Part shown: piece by piece, positions 36,697-49,010 of the stretch
Numbering within the stretch: the stretch's first letter is position 1
How the letters are laid out: each line of letters starts with the position of its first letter
Origin: Jacaranda mimosifolia
Taxonomy: Eukaryota; Streptophyta; Magnoliopsida; Lamiales; Bignoniaceae
Assembly: GCA_018894105.1 (NCBI GenBank)
Contig: CM032120.1
Span: 26,124,710-26,188,709 of the forward strand
DNA: 64,000 bases
Reading direction: 5' to 3'
Position numbers and translations under genes: made by a program
Notes under the pieces: model-generated
Database searches by the model: none
What the model was told of the DNA's origin: nothing
Seen by the model: only the letters and a program-made list of their open reading frames with translations

Positions 36697-37070
36697 ATGG
36701 CGAAAGAAAATAGGGCTACAACCAAACGAAAGGTCATTGACATTTCTCTTGGTAGGGAATTAGATGGTGTATGAAAACAAAGAAACGGACACCTACATTG
36801 TGTATGAAGATTCTAACTCCACAGACGAGGACGATGAGGAACATAGCGACACGATGAGTGGAATAAGTTCCTAGGTAAGTTGTGTGGTAACCAAAGGAAA
36901 AAAATAAAATCAGTGATGATGAAAGTGGACTGAAGCCGATGGAGACAGAAAGCCAAAATTCATCATAGCCCATGAATAATGTGAAGAACAGTAGGGAGCA
37001 CATGAGTTTTGCCTTTTCAAGCAAGACAAGGAAGAGTAGGAAGAACATGAACAATAGGAAGAATGCTTAA
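36697..37070 (+). pseudogene. Short acidic protein with SIM-like motif, copy 2 (broken)
   Basis: It starts ATGGCG like the other copies and retains KRKVIDISLG, but meets TGA at 36772-36774. Further remnants of the charged region and the C-terminal KNMNNRKNA (stop 37068-37070) are recognisable in other frames. It is the most diverged of the three tandem copies. Confidence 0.65.
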
Positions 37071-37600
37071 AATCTTGTTGTAATGTCTGTTTTGTGTTGG
37101 ACCTGCTGTATTCTTAGGGTCACCATATTCGGCTAATATGTAGTTTTTCTCTATTTCGGTTAGTATAATGTATTTTGATGTTGTTCTTGTTGCCATGAGA
37201 TGGGAGTATCCGTTGGCAAGTTTACATTAATCATTCTAATTTTGTATTAAGTAATCATAAATGTTTAATAGTGTACACCGGATGTATTTTTCTAATATTT
37301 TGTTATTCTTATTTTCATTTTGTTATATAAAAAGTAAAATTGAATTGGAGCAAATGTTATATTAAGAAAAATTTAAATATAGTGACCAACTGCACTCATT
37401 CTATTAACAAAATAGAATAAAGAAGGATAGAAATTGAAAAAATTCATTCGAATTTAAAATTTCTCTTGTAAAGAAGAGCATTATTCAATTTCATTACATA
37501 TAATACAACTCATTTAAATATTACAGTTACTTTGTTAATGCATGAGAGTACAATTTAAACAAAATATTTAATTATACATGAGATAAATGTGAGATATGAA

Positions 37601-38025
37601 ACATAATTAATATATAAATGACAAGTTAATTAAATAAATTAATTTAATTAATTTAATACATTATTTAATTACTTTAACTCATTATTTGATTGATACATTA
37701 TTTAGTAACAATCAAATAATTTTTACTTAAATTTAATTAATTTTCTCGATAATTGCTTTAACTATATTAATATTAATTTATTAAACATGATAGATTATTA
37801 AATAAATATCACACTATAATTAATTTTTTTATTATAATTTTAAATAAACGTGAAGATTAATATTTAATCAATATTAAGTTTTTTAAGAAGATTAATTTAT
37901 TTATTACATCAAATTAAAACATCTTAAGTTATTTATTAAATGAATTAATGTAATATTTAATTAACACATTAAATCTTAAATATAACTAACACATTATTTA
38001 ATTAATAAGAGAACAAAGCCTAATA
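37601..38025 (-). repeat. Left arm of an inverted repeat flanking copy 3
   Basis: The reverse complement of about 37601-37820 matches 39684-39900 at roughly 80% identity. The inner end reads GGCTTTGTTCTCTTA on the reverse strand (near 38010-38025), like the inner end of the right arm. It is probably a degraded copy of the element family seen intact at 52093-53486. Confidence 0.6.
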
Positions 38026-38518
38026 TTTTCAAATTTGTGTAGAGTCTAAGCAACCATGATTGTCTTGTCCTTAGTCTATAATTATTAGGTGGGAGACTAC
38101 ATGCATGTCAGCCACCTATCACCTCTAACTCAATTTGCAAGCCACCTAAAAAAAAATTGTCATGGCCATAATGCCCCAACAAAATAAATACTAGATGTTC
38201 ATCTTTATATTTCCATTTCTTCCTATTTTCTCCACTACAAATCCTCCAACTTACTTTTCAATGGGTAAGTATGAAATCCATAGGTCATTTTTCATTGCAG
38301 ACAACCTCAAACATTATCATGCACAACTTTTTTTTTTCTTTTCAAATTCCTTTTCAACAGAACTACACCATGCTCATGCGAACACTATGCTTCTCACTAT
38401 GTCTTCTTTTAGTTTTTTTTTTTAATTTAATAAGTTTGACTTATTTGAGTTCATTATTGAATAAGAATTCATGGTAACTGATTTTTTTCCTTACATAATC
38501 CTAATTATCAGCATTGTC

Positions 38519-38889
38519 ATGGCGAATAATAACATCACCAGGAAGGAAAAAAAGATCATTAATATTTCATCAGACTCCGAAGATGACGTTGATCCAGATT
38601 ACAAAAGGTTTATAAAGTATCTAGAGTGACAGGAAAGAAAATCATTTTTGAGGACAAGGAGAGGGGTGTGTACGTAACTTATTCAAAATCTAAAGAAGAT
38701 GAAAAAGACAATGAAGACAATGGGGATGCAAAAACTGTGTTGAACGAGGATGAACCTCCTGCTATCCGCCCATATGAGTCAAAAGATGAAGAACAGAATG
38801 ACCATGATGGGGCAACGACCAACAACTCACCCAAATCCATTGACCGTCTAGACATGCACGCATCAAGTTCCACAAATAAGAAGGCCTGA
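38519..38889 (+). pseudogene. Short acidic protein with SIM-like motif, copy 3 (frameshifted)
   Basis: ATG 38519 reads MANNNITRKEKKIINISSDS, then EDDVDPDYKRFIKYLE and a TGA near 38627. A one-base deletion relative to copy 1 explains it: the next frame continues TGKKIIFEDKERGVYVTY and runs open to the shared C-terminus SSTNKKA (38887-38889). A GTAAGT donor at about 38265 and TCAG before the ATG suggest a leader intron. The 3' flank matches copy 1. Confidence 0.7.
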
Positions 38890-39411
38890 ATTTGGAACTG
38901 CTCATGTCCTATATATATGTTGTGAGATTGACTATGTAATGGTGGTATTAGTGAAAATTTTCCCGATAAGGAACCTTGTAAGGTCCCTTCGGCTTGTATG
39001 TTTCTTCTTTCATGTTTCTTATTTCCTTTTCAAATTTGTGTACTTGTTTTATATGTTGGATGCATGGTTTTAAAATATAATCTACTATGTTTTTGTCTAC
39101 TATTAAATTTTCATTGTATTATAATCTAGTATATTGTTGTCTATATAACATAGCATTACACTAAATTTTTTAAAGTTCATATATAGGTTTTATGGTGTTG
39201 GGAATCTGGGGTTGAATGTGTTGGTACTTGACTTGTCATACTGCCATGAATCATATAAATATGACATTGATCTTTCTTAAGTTTAAATATTAACTTCGTT
39301 TAGCCGATAATTTAATTAAAATCATATAGTCATGAAATTGGTATAATGTATGACTATTATCATTAATAAAAAAAAATACCAACATTGAAATTAGTGTAAA
39401 CCAAATAATTA

Positions 39412-39905
39412 AGCTTTGTTCTCCTACATTTTTCAGAAATATTTTTCAACTCCTACAAAAATTTTAGTATGAAAGCACATTCCCAATTCACTTAAAAAAC
39501 TTCTACACCCTAAAAACCACACCTGCCTCCTCATTTTCTCATTCAACCTATCACATCACTCATTCATTTACCACTCTCTTACTTAACTCATCCATATATA
39601 TATATAAATTTAATTAAACTAATTATTGAAAAATGAAATAAATTTAATTAAATATCATTTATGTTATTACTAAATAATTTAATTATAGGGTGATATTTAT
39701 TTAATAATCTATTAAGATTAATACATTAGTATTGATATGCTTAAAATAATAGTTGAGAAAATTAATTAAATTTAAGTAAAATTATTTGATTATTACTAAA
39801 TAATTTATTAATTAAATAATGAGTTAAAGTAATTAAATAAGTTATTAAATTAAGTTAATTAATTTATTTAAATAACTTTTTATTTATATTTTAATAATTC
39901 AAGGT
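39412..39905 (+). repeat. Right arm of an inverted repeat flanking copy 3
   Basis: It begins GCTTTGTTCTCCTACATTTTT and continues with C/T-rich DNA like the left part of the 52093-53486 element, then AT-rich DNA matching the left arm in inverse orientation. Confidence 0.6.
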
Positions 39906-40674
39906 TCTACAATTTATCTAGACATAAATACATTTTAGTAAATTACAAAATTAATATTAAATGTACACCAACATTTAGTTTCTCATTAATAACCTATTCA
40001 TTTATTTTTTAACCAAGCAAAAGCTTGAACTAACAAGCTCGGTTGATAGTTGTCTATTCCAAGTAGTAAAACATTCCCAAAATGACCAATTTTCAAGTTA
40101 AAATAAAATTAAGATATAGTCTCAACTTGGGTAAAACAAGGGCACATTAAAATTAAAGTACTCTCATTCGATTATATCATTAATAGATTTGTAAGTAAAA
40201 TATAGTTTCACCCATAGGCAATATATGAATACATACAAGTCAACTAAAATGTGGGAGCATAAATTTGTACAATGGTTAAAAGAGTGAAGGAAATATTTTA
40301 AAGTAAAAAAAAAAATGATTTTGTGGGGGTGCATTAATTGTAGACAAGATATGTTATTACTCCCCATCCAATCAACTTAAATTATTCAACCGCTCCAATA
40401 ACATCTTTTCTACCATTTCTAGCCACAACCCTTGTGTTTAGGGTGCTCTTTCTAGTTGTTTCTTGTTCTTCATCTTTGAGAACACAATACTTAATATGCT
40501 TTTCCATGAGAGTTAAGTGGTTGCAGAGGAGAGATAGCAATTAATATCAACATTCATCAAGAGGTTTACCTTCATATTCATACACTACACACAATGTAAG
40601 TTGGTGGGAGTGAAGTAAATTACATTTTTGCAATGCATTTAATTTCATACCTAATATATATATATATATATATA
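39906..40674. other. Intergenic stretch
   Basis: AT-rich, ending in a (TA)n run (40655-40674) that served as the hAT insertion site. No gene was recognised. Confidence 0.5.
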
Positions 40675-43600
40675 GGGATAGAGCCAGAATTTTTCGTCAC
40701 GGGGGGTGAATTACCAAAATATAATATATATGTATATATATAAATATATATTTTAATTTCGCATATACACTAATCATTCAAAACTAGTAGTTTCAAAACA
40801 ATTGATACAAAAATAAATACGAAGACAAAAAAATAATATTAAGTGATCACAACCCAACAATAAAATTAGGAAATTTAGAGTAAAGTAAGTAAGTAACTAA
40901 TTATTGATACATGACATATTGACATTTATAAAAAGTTGATAGACTACCATCAACTACAAAATCCACAAAATTTCCCAAAAAAACATTAAAAAAATACAAA
41001 ATATTGATGCATATTTGCTAGCTTATTTGTTGAAGTTAGGCTTCCTAAATTGAGCTCAGTGTTTCTTCATCACATCTAACTTATCAATGATTGAATCCAT
41101 ATTGAAAGTTTGAGCACTTTCTTTCTCAATATACAATAGTAATGAACTAGTCAAAAACTCATCTTCCATTTTATTCCGCAATCTCATCTTCACAATTTTC
41201 ATACATGAAAAAGTGCGCTCTATTGTTGTAGTGGAAATTGGAAGAGTCAAAATAAGTCTAACCAATCTATCCACAAGATAATAATTCATCCCCTTTCTTG
41301 TCTTTGACAATACTTGGCATAACTCTAAAAGTGTTGACACATTTTGGAAATGGATATTGCGTCGAACATTAAGTTCAAAGAGTTCCAACTGATACTTTAT
41401 ATGCAATTTCTCTTGATCAAAAAAATCATTGGGATAGAACTTCTCAACAAGTTTGCAAATACTCTTAATATTGAATGATTTGTATCCATCTATTGGATCT
41501 AAAGCTGATCTGAGTCTAAGCAATTCTACCGCATTGTTATCAAATCAATAATTCATCTTTTGTAAGATAGAGTCTATGGTACTAGTGAATATAGCAATTC
41601 GATAATGATGCTCTAAGGTAATATGATTGCCTTTACGTGTTCGACCTCTACCTGATCGACGAGGAGCATTCATGTCGGGAATAACTATCTCATGTTTTTC
41701 ACAGAAAATTTTCACTTTATCAAATAACTCATCCTATGCCTTTTCCCTGAAATTTTGAATAAGTTCCTTTGTGTTAGCAACTGCATCCATTGCGTTCAGA
41801 ATATCTTGAGACTTGTATTGTAAAATTCTACAAAGATCATCCGTGATTTCCAATAACTCAATCATGAAATGCAAGATAAACATAAATTCAAATGATGTCA
41901 TTATGTCATAAGCTCTATCTGCTATCGCTCTAGGAGATAAACCCATTTTGTCACTTATGATCTCACTTAAAACATAAAGAATAGGATCAAACATATTAAG
42001 TAAGCCAAGAAGAGACCTTAAATGTGAGCCCTATCGTGTATCTCCTGGACATGGCATAGTCCCAAATTGATTTTGTCCTCTTCCAGTTTCAAGCTCGCTA
42101 TTAGAAATCAACTCAGCAACCCTGGGAGCATGAACAATTTGCAATTGATCATGACATTTAGAAGAAGAATCCACCAAATTCACAATTACGGCCATGTAGG
42201 AAAAGAAATTCTCAATAGATATAACACTTTGAGCTGTTACCACTAATATTAATTATAATCGATGAGCAAAACAATGAACATAATACACATATGGGTACTC
42301 ATTCAGAAAAAAGCTTGTAGACCATTCCACTCTCCTCGCATATTACTAGCACCATCACACCCTTGCCCTTGAATATTTTGTATGACAAGATTATTATGAG
42401 AAAAAACACCAGAGATCTCATTTTTCAAAGTTGAAGCTGTAGTATCTTCCACATGAATTATATCAAAGAACCTTTCCCGAATAAATTCTTTTTTGTCAAC
42501 AAATCTTAAAACAATGACCATTTGCTCCCTTTTTGACTCATCTTGAGATTCATCCATGATAAGACAATACTTTGCATCAAAAATTTCTTCCCATATGAAT
42601 CTTTGAATTCTACTTGCATAAAGTGATAAGATCTCTTTTTGAATTTGAGGAGAAGTATAAGAAGCATTTTGAGGAGCATTTTCCAACACAGTCAAGCTCA
42701 CCTCATCATTGTAAGAAGATATATGTTTTATGATTTCTATGAAATTTCCACGATTATACGAGTCTGGGCATTCATTACGGCCTCTAAAGATTATACCTTG
42801 AAATGCACATAATTTTGCAATATCCATAGAAACATTGAGTCTTAAACGATTTTTTGTAGCCAACTCTGAAGATTGTTTGTCTATAATCTTGTCAATGTGT
42901 TGCAATGGATGCATCATATCATGATAATACTTCACTACCCTATTATGTGATGAATTAGGGCTATTTCCTCCATGGACTAAAAAAGAACAATTTTTCCCAT
43001 CATTCACCTTTTTCCATGATTGAAATCCATCAAGGATAAATGCATTTGCCCCAAAATGTGCAGAAGGCTTGATGAAGAGAAAACATAGAAGGTAATATGC
43101 AGCATTCTTTGAAGGAGAATATTCTAGCCAATCAAGAAATAACTTGTACCAAGCAAGTAGAAATCTCTTACCATGTTTATCGACGTATTTTGGTGACTTT
43201 TCTGGGATGCCTTGATAAGGGCCAACAATTAGATAAACACGTCTAATTTCATCCCTTTTATCTACCGGATAATCCCATATGGACTTACATAATGCAGGAT
43301 CATGTTCAATATAAGGAGTATTAGCATCTTGGGCAATTTTTAGAACTTTTTTTGGAGAAGACTTTGGAATAGATGTTTCATCTTCTGGAAGATTGGGAAC
43401 TCCATAAACAAATTTTGTTGAAGTCTCATGAGTAGAAGCGCTAACACTATCTTGAAGACACCGTTTCTTGAAATAAGAGTCAATTTTCTTGGTATTCATA
43501 ATGACCCTATATGAAAGTTTGCAATTAGTAACAAGGAAATGTTTCAATAAATTATGTAAACTACATTAGTGAATTCTCACATGAAATGAATAAAAATTTA

Positions 43601-44431
43601 TAAAATCATAAACTATAATCAATAAATGAAATCATGTAATTGACATCCATTTCTCCCCCCATATATTTCAAAAGAAAGATAATACCAATGTAGCAACATC
43701 TATGTATTTATTAATTTAAATTCACTTATAAAATAAGAATAATTAAAATTTTTATTTTGTAATCACCATTGAGATAAAATATGGGTGATAAAATATCAAG
43801 CATATTGTGAACAAATAACCAAAAAAAGGCAAGCAAATAAATAGAAAAATAAAAAAAAAAGGAAGAAGAAGAAAAAGGAAAAAAGTAGAGAGCTTAATAA
43901 AATTACCTTTACTATCAAATACTCCAAGGCAATTAGGCAAGTGTTCTTAATCTTCAATAATCAATAAAGAGAAATTCATGTGTATAGTCTACAAAAAAGA
44001 AAATAGCAAAATAAATAAATTATAAATGATTCTTAACTAAACTATTGATTTATAAAAAACTAACAACAAAAACAACATTTTTAAAGTTTGTATATACTAC
44101 CTTTTGGGTCTTTTTGATTGAAACTTTTATGGCTTTTTTAGCATGTGAAATTGGGAAAGTGAAGAAAAAGAAAGAGAGTGGAAGGAGGATGGAGCTCAAC
44201 CGGGAAAGAGTAAGAAGTGGGAAAAGGAAAATTTTATTTTATTTAATTTTTAAAAGTACAAAGAAGTACAATGGCGCCAAAGGAAAATTTTTAATAAACG
44301 GAGAGGCAAAATCATAATTGAGGGTGGCAAAATTATAATATTTTAAAATTTACAATATAAAAAAATTAACTTTTAATATTTTCAGGGGGTGTGGCTGCCC
44401 CTGCTAGCCCCCTTGCCTCCATCTCTCTCTC
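40675..44431 (-). mobile_element. Tip100-type hAT element, decayed
   Basis: The left end GGGATAGAGCCAGAATTTTTC fits the Tip100 terminus pattern (CAGGG-CGGAGCCAG-). The right end on the reverse strand reads GAGATGGAGGCAAGGGGGC, an imperfect partner. It holds a TTF/DUF4371-type hAT transposase pseudogene on -. The flanks are TA-rich, so the 8-bp duplication cannot be told from the microsatellite and the ends are good to a few bases only. Confidence 0.75.
41056..43499 (-). pseudogene. hAT (Tip100/ZMYM-like, TTF-type) transposase, broken
   Basis: The start is MNTKKIDSYFKKR at 43499. Order on the minus strand: a TTF-type zinc finger region (LAWYKLFLDWLEYSPSKNAA, where one usual Cys is Tyr), a DUF4371 region (MDIAKLCAFQGIIFRGRNE), the RNase-H core and the C-terminal hAT dimerisation domain (LPISTTTIERTFSCMKIVKM). 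Acidic positions expected for hAT catalysis are present: D in IMDESQDESK, D in GQGCDGASNM and E in TIERTFS. Breaks: a frameshift and TGA at 42303-42305 after GLQAFF, and several later stops (for example near 42240, 42030, 41735 and 41545). It would have moved this element by cut and paste; it is dead now. Confidence 0.92.
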
Positions 44432-45238
44432 TATATATACAAACAAACACACACAACCACACATCCCAACTTGTAAAACATTAATGACGCAATAAATGTA
44501 TATATATATACACATACATCTCATTCAATGCACAAAAACGGTTATGCATGCTCTATTTAATGTGTATTATAGCAAATGTGTGTATATATATACTCTATCT
44601 TCCTTTTTGCATGTTGTACTACGTTAAATGGAGTTTATGCATGCTTCATGATGGAATAGTAAATTGGATTGCCACAATGATTTATGTTCGGTACCCACAA
44701 CTCTGAAATGTGGGTTTCATGTGTATATATTTCATGTTTTTATGCGTTTCAATTTAAATCAACCATGCCATTGATGTCATTTCTTCACATTTAAATTTAT
44801 CTCATAAGCCGTGCCCCATTATAGAATGATGCCATTGGTGAAACTTTCTGTCCTATACAACAGATTCTTAAAGCCATAAGACCATAAAACTCTAAAAATC
44901 AAATTTCATGTATTCTTTGCTTTAATATATTTTATGTTATTGATACTTAATGCAATATAATTTGACCAGTTTCTCTCCGTGTTACATTGTAGGGCGAGCA
45001 CAACAAACAAAAGCATACTTAAGAGGAAGTTACATTTTGACAAACAAATGGCCAAGGAGACCAAGCATGTACCTTTACATGGCACCTCAATGGCTTGCCT
45101 TTCGGTAAGCTCCAACAATTCATCATCCAACTGAACAATATGGGTTATGGGTTATGATATTTAAAATAAATGGCAAATGTCTATTCTTTTATTATGTAAT
45201 AAATATATATTAACATATGATCTTCATTCATATCTATA
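44432..45238. other. Intergenic stretch between hAT element and Ulp1-type gene
   Basis: CA- and TA-rich microsatellites at 44440-44515 and 44580-44600. No gene was recognised. An AG acceptor (CTATAG) at 45239 opens the next coding segment. Confidence 0.45.
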
Positions 45239-45239
45239 G

Positions 45240-48200
45240 GAGAGACAAGTGGAGCATAGAACCTCATTAAGAAAAGTATTAGACATAAACAAGTTGCTTA
45301 AATCATATAAAGTTAACACCATTACAGAAATCAGGTTCTGGGTATTCACGAGGATACAAATTGATCAATTGGACCGCATACTTATCAAATGGCTTATAGA
45401 AGATTATGAACCCACATCAAGCGTGCTTATAATACATGGGAAGCAAATGATCATAGATGATGAAGCAGTGCATTATACTTTGGGAATTCCTAAAACTGCA
45501 AACAATCTCAGGATTCATTTTACTTGCACACATGAAGTTGACAAATATGGGGTATTGTTCCAAATAATGTGGGGAAGAATTGATTTAGGGGAGTTGGCAG
45601 AAAGGCTCAAAAGGGATTCAAGGTCATGTATATGACCATATTGTACGGCACTGTATTATTCCCGGGTTGTAAACAAAATTTACTTGTTCACTACTTGAAC
45701 CTCTTGGTTAACTTGCCCCAAGTCAAAACTATAAATTGGGCACGACTGGTTTGAGACCATATAGATGAGGTTGTTATGCAGTGGAAGAAAAAACCACAAA
45801 TATATCTTGTGGGATGCTTGCTAATTTTCTTTCAAATTTAATTTTCCATCGTATATGTTGTAATTGTCACCTACATAATAGGTTTTTTCTTAGCTTATGT
45901 ATCACCATGAGATAGTGCATATCGTATCAAAACTCAAATGGAGTTCACATTTCTTAACTACTTGACACGCCACAGAATTGACATGTTAACAAGAGATATG
46001 AAAAATAAAGGTAGCTATAGGAACCCAGAGGTAGCATAATACCGCCTTGCAATATCTTTTTTACTATTTTTATATGCTTTAGGGAATTATTTACATATCT
46101 AGATATCATGTTTTTTATATTGTATAGTTTTACAATACCAATTCTATTGAATTATTTGATAATAAATTGCTAACATTATAATTCATAAATACTACTAATG
46201 ACAAATTGCAATCGTAATATTATGATTTTCCTTAGGCATGTTGCTTCGATGAAGCCACATCTTCACGGGCAAATCCAACGCTCCAAGTGTCACAACAATT
46301 AAAGTTGAAAGGAAAAATGCCAAGTGATACAGAAGAAGTCAAGTGCACCCAACACCTAGTATCCCTTCGTAGCAAATTAGATGACATTTTCATGAAGAGT
46401 GAGGGCAAGTTTGAAGTAATGCGAGCGCAATGCAATTTCGACCCTTCTAAAACCCAATTAGATATTTTTTTCAAAATCATTTGGTATGAAGGATGGTTCA
46501 CAAGTGAACAAGTTTAATATAGCCATGCATCATTTAGTTTTAGAAGTTGATCAAATGCGATCTCAAGTTATTAAATTATGTGCACGAGTCACTGCACTTG
46601 AACAACAAAATACAGGTATGTTGCAAATCATCCAAGATCTTCAATGAAAGATAAGTAGCAGCAAACAACAAGAGCATGCATTGAACAAAGAGCTGTATTT
46701 ATAAGTTGCAAACATGACTTATAGATGGGAATAATTCATGCTAAATGTTCCAAAGGAATTTAAATTCTTCATACATGAAGCTAACTCTGATTTAATCAGA
46801 CAAATTCGTGGGATAAACAATGCTACACACGCAAGTACAACATTCTTGCCAACTTGACAAAGCTTATTTCAATCACCAGATGACAAACAAAACCTAATCC
46901 TTCTGCTACAGTTAAACTACGAGGGTTATCATTGGATGAAGATATTGAGGCTAATGATTCATCTCTTGAAAAGGCCATTAACCTTAGCAGCCTCCCTAGA
47001 CCATCAGATAATTATGTGAAATGTACATCAGGTTTATTGAACCCTATGGCTAATGAAGATGAAATAGCTGAATTTCTCTTTGATGGTGAGCAAGACTTGA
47101 GGTATGTTTATTTCTAATTGCCATGTTATTAATATCAATTAATACATTGATAAATTGAGCTACAATCTTCGTTGGATTTTCACATTTAAATAAATTTGGC
47201 CTTTGTGCCGAATTGTGGATTGTGCCAGCCTATCCTTGGTTTTCTTATTACAAACTTACATCTTGATAGTGACATCGCTGCAAAATTTCAGCCAACGCAC
47301 CAAAATATTGGTCTTTAATAATTATTATTGCTAAGCCTCAAATGTGTATTTTATGGAAGATCATGCTTCAAAGATTATGGTTCATTATGATATACGCAAG
47401 CCATGACTATAATGCTGGCTAAAAGAATTTATGATCTATTGAAGCCTTGCCACGATGAATTACATACAATGTGTGGCTAGCATATATATTCTTTTGCTAT
47501 GGTATCTAATGAAGTTGCAACATCCATTCTTATCATCCACTGCTTTCGACAATATATTTAGTTTCTACCTTGTCAAGCAACATTGGAGTGAATTCTCATT
47601 CTCGCAGCCTCAAAAAAGATTGTGTGGTCCTAACAGTCGCAGCCTCTACCAAGATTTAACACTCAAATTAGGCAGAATTTATGCATAGTGCTGCACCTAC
47701 AAATTTAAATTCAACTATATAGGATGCAACTTATCATTCTACATCATAAAAGGCGTTTGGATATTGGAGTATATTATCAGTGCCGAAGTACTTAATTAAA
47801 TCTTTACTATCCACATGAATACCGAACACACTACACATTCAATTTTATTACTTTTACCATCACATTTTGTTTACTTATCTGAATTTATTGTTGTAGCGAC
47901 ATTGTCATGGACTTTGGAATGTGGCACCTTTCAAGGCCAAATATAATGTGTTTAAAGTCATATACGAAGCTCAATGGCCGTGTGAGTCATCGACAACTAT
48001 ATATCCTACTTAAAGTGTTACTTATATCTTTTTAGGATATTCAAATTTAACATTCTTAATGTGAAATAGCTTATCAATTGCTTTGCTTTTCTATGCACAT
48101 TGGAGCACCGAGATAAATGTTTGATTTCATCGAGTTGGTATTTCCCAGCAATGTTCTCGGTGAGTCATTAAGGTAGCATACAATAATTATGCTTAATCTT

Positions 48201-49010
48201 ATTTTACTTATATAAATGTTTTAGTGGTTAGTGAAATTTTATCCAGAAAATGGCTCTACGAGAAATGCATTGTGATGAAAAATTAATCAAAACATTATTC
48301 GAAGGGCCCGACAGCTTTGCCAACAATCTAGAGTATTGTCAACGAGTATACATTCCTGTTAATGATCTGTGTGAACATTGGTTTCTTTGTAAGGTGGATT
48401 TTCCAATTCAGACCATATAAATATGTGATTCGGCATATGATGATGATGATTTCAAATCCTATAGGGAAGCTATTATTGTTAGACTGGTAAAAAGATTCTT
48501 TGTCCCTTACCTATGACCTTTGTTTATCTCTATTTGAATACATTATGGAAATAATTCTTGCCAATTGTAGATCCAACGTTTGGATAGATTGTTCCTTATG
48601 TGGAAACCTCATGATCGTAAGCACTCAATTAGCTCTACTTTCATATATGAGTACCCTAAATGGGTTCCCTCGCAAACAAACATGTAAGTGAATTTCATTA
48701 CAATTTGGATAAGAGAACATTTTCTCGGACCAATTTTTAGAATAGCACAAAAATAAATTCAATACATCAAATTTCTTAGGTGAGATTGTGGTTTGTATGT
48801 TTGTATTATGATGAAGTACGACGTGGAGGCCGCCTTCAAATTGACACTGGTAACAAATTAATTACTATTTGTTTTTAGTATTATTCTAGTTTATTTTCTA
48901 AATTTTATTTTATTGGCTTCAGGAATCTTCAACCGTTGCTAGAAAAAAGTTGGCTATTGGAATGTATAAGTCGAAGAAAAATAAAATTGCATGAGGTTAA
49001 GATGCTACAT
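45240..49010 (+). pseudogene. Plant-mobile-domain plus Ulp1 (C48) protease gene, broken
   Basis: 45249-45635 encodes an aminotransferase-like/plant-mobile-type domain (IKWLIEDYEPTSSVLIIHGK, DDEAVHYTLGIP). After a stop, the next frame gives TILYGTVLFP and INWARLV. A coiled-coil-like segment lies at about 46290-46620. The Ulp1 protease domain is at about 48320-48860: RVYIPVNDLCEHWFLCKVDF, then ICDSAYDDDD, an intron, LDRLFLMWKPHDRKH, an intron, DCGLYVCIMMKY. The His, Asp and Cys of the C48 triad are all visible. Breaks include the stop after RDSRSCI (45633-45635) and a TAA before ICDSAY. Such PMD/Ulp1 genes travel in some MULEs, but I found no TIRs around this one. It would cleave SUMO or SUMO-like conjugates if active. 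Confidence 0.8.

Noticed and set aside
36734..37054. 106-residue minus-strand membrane-like frame
   Set aside because: It is the complement of the broken acidic-protein copy 2.
44045..44317. 90-residue frame on + inside the hAT element
   Set aside because: Falls in the transposase leader region and matches nothing known.
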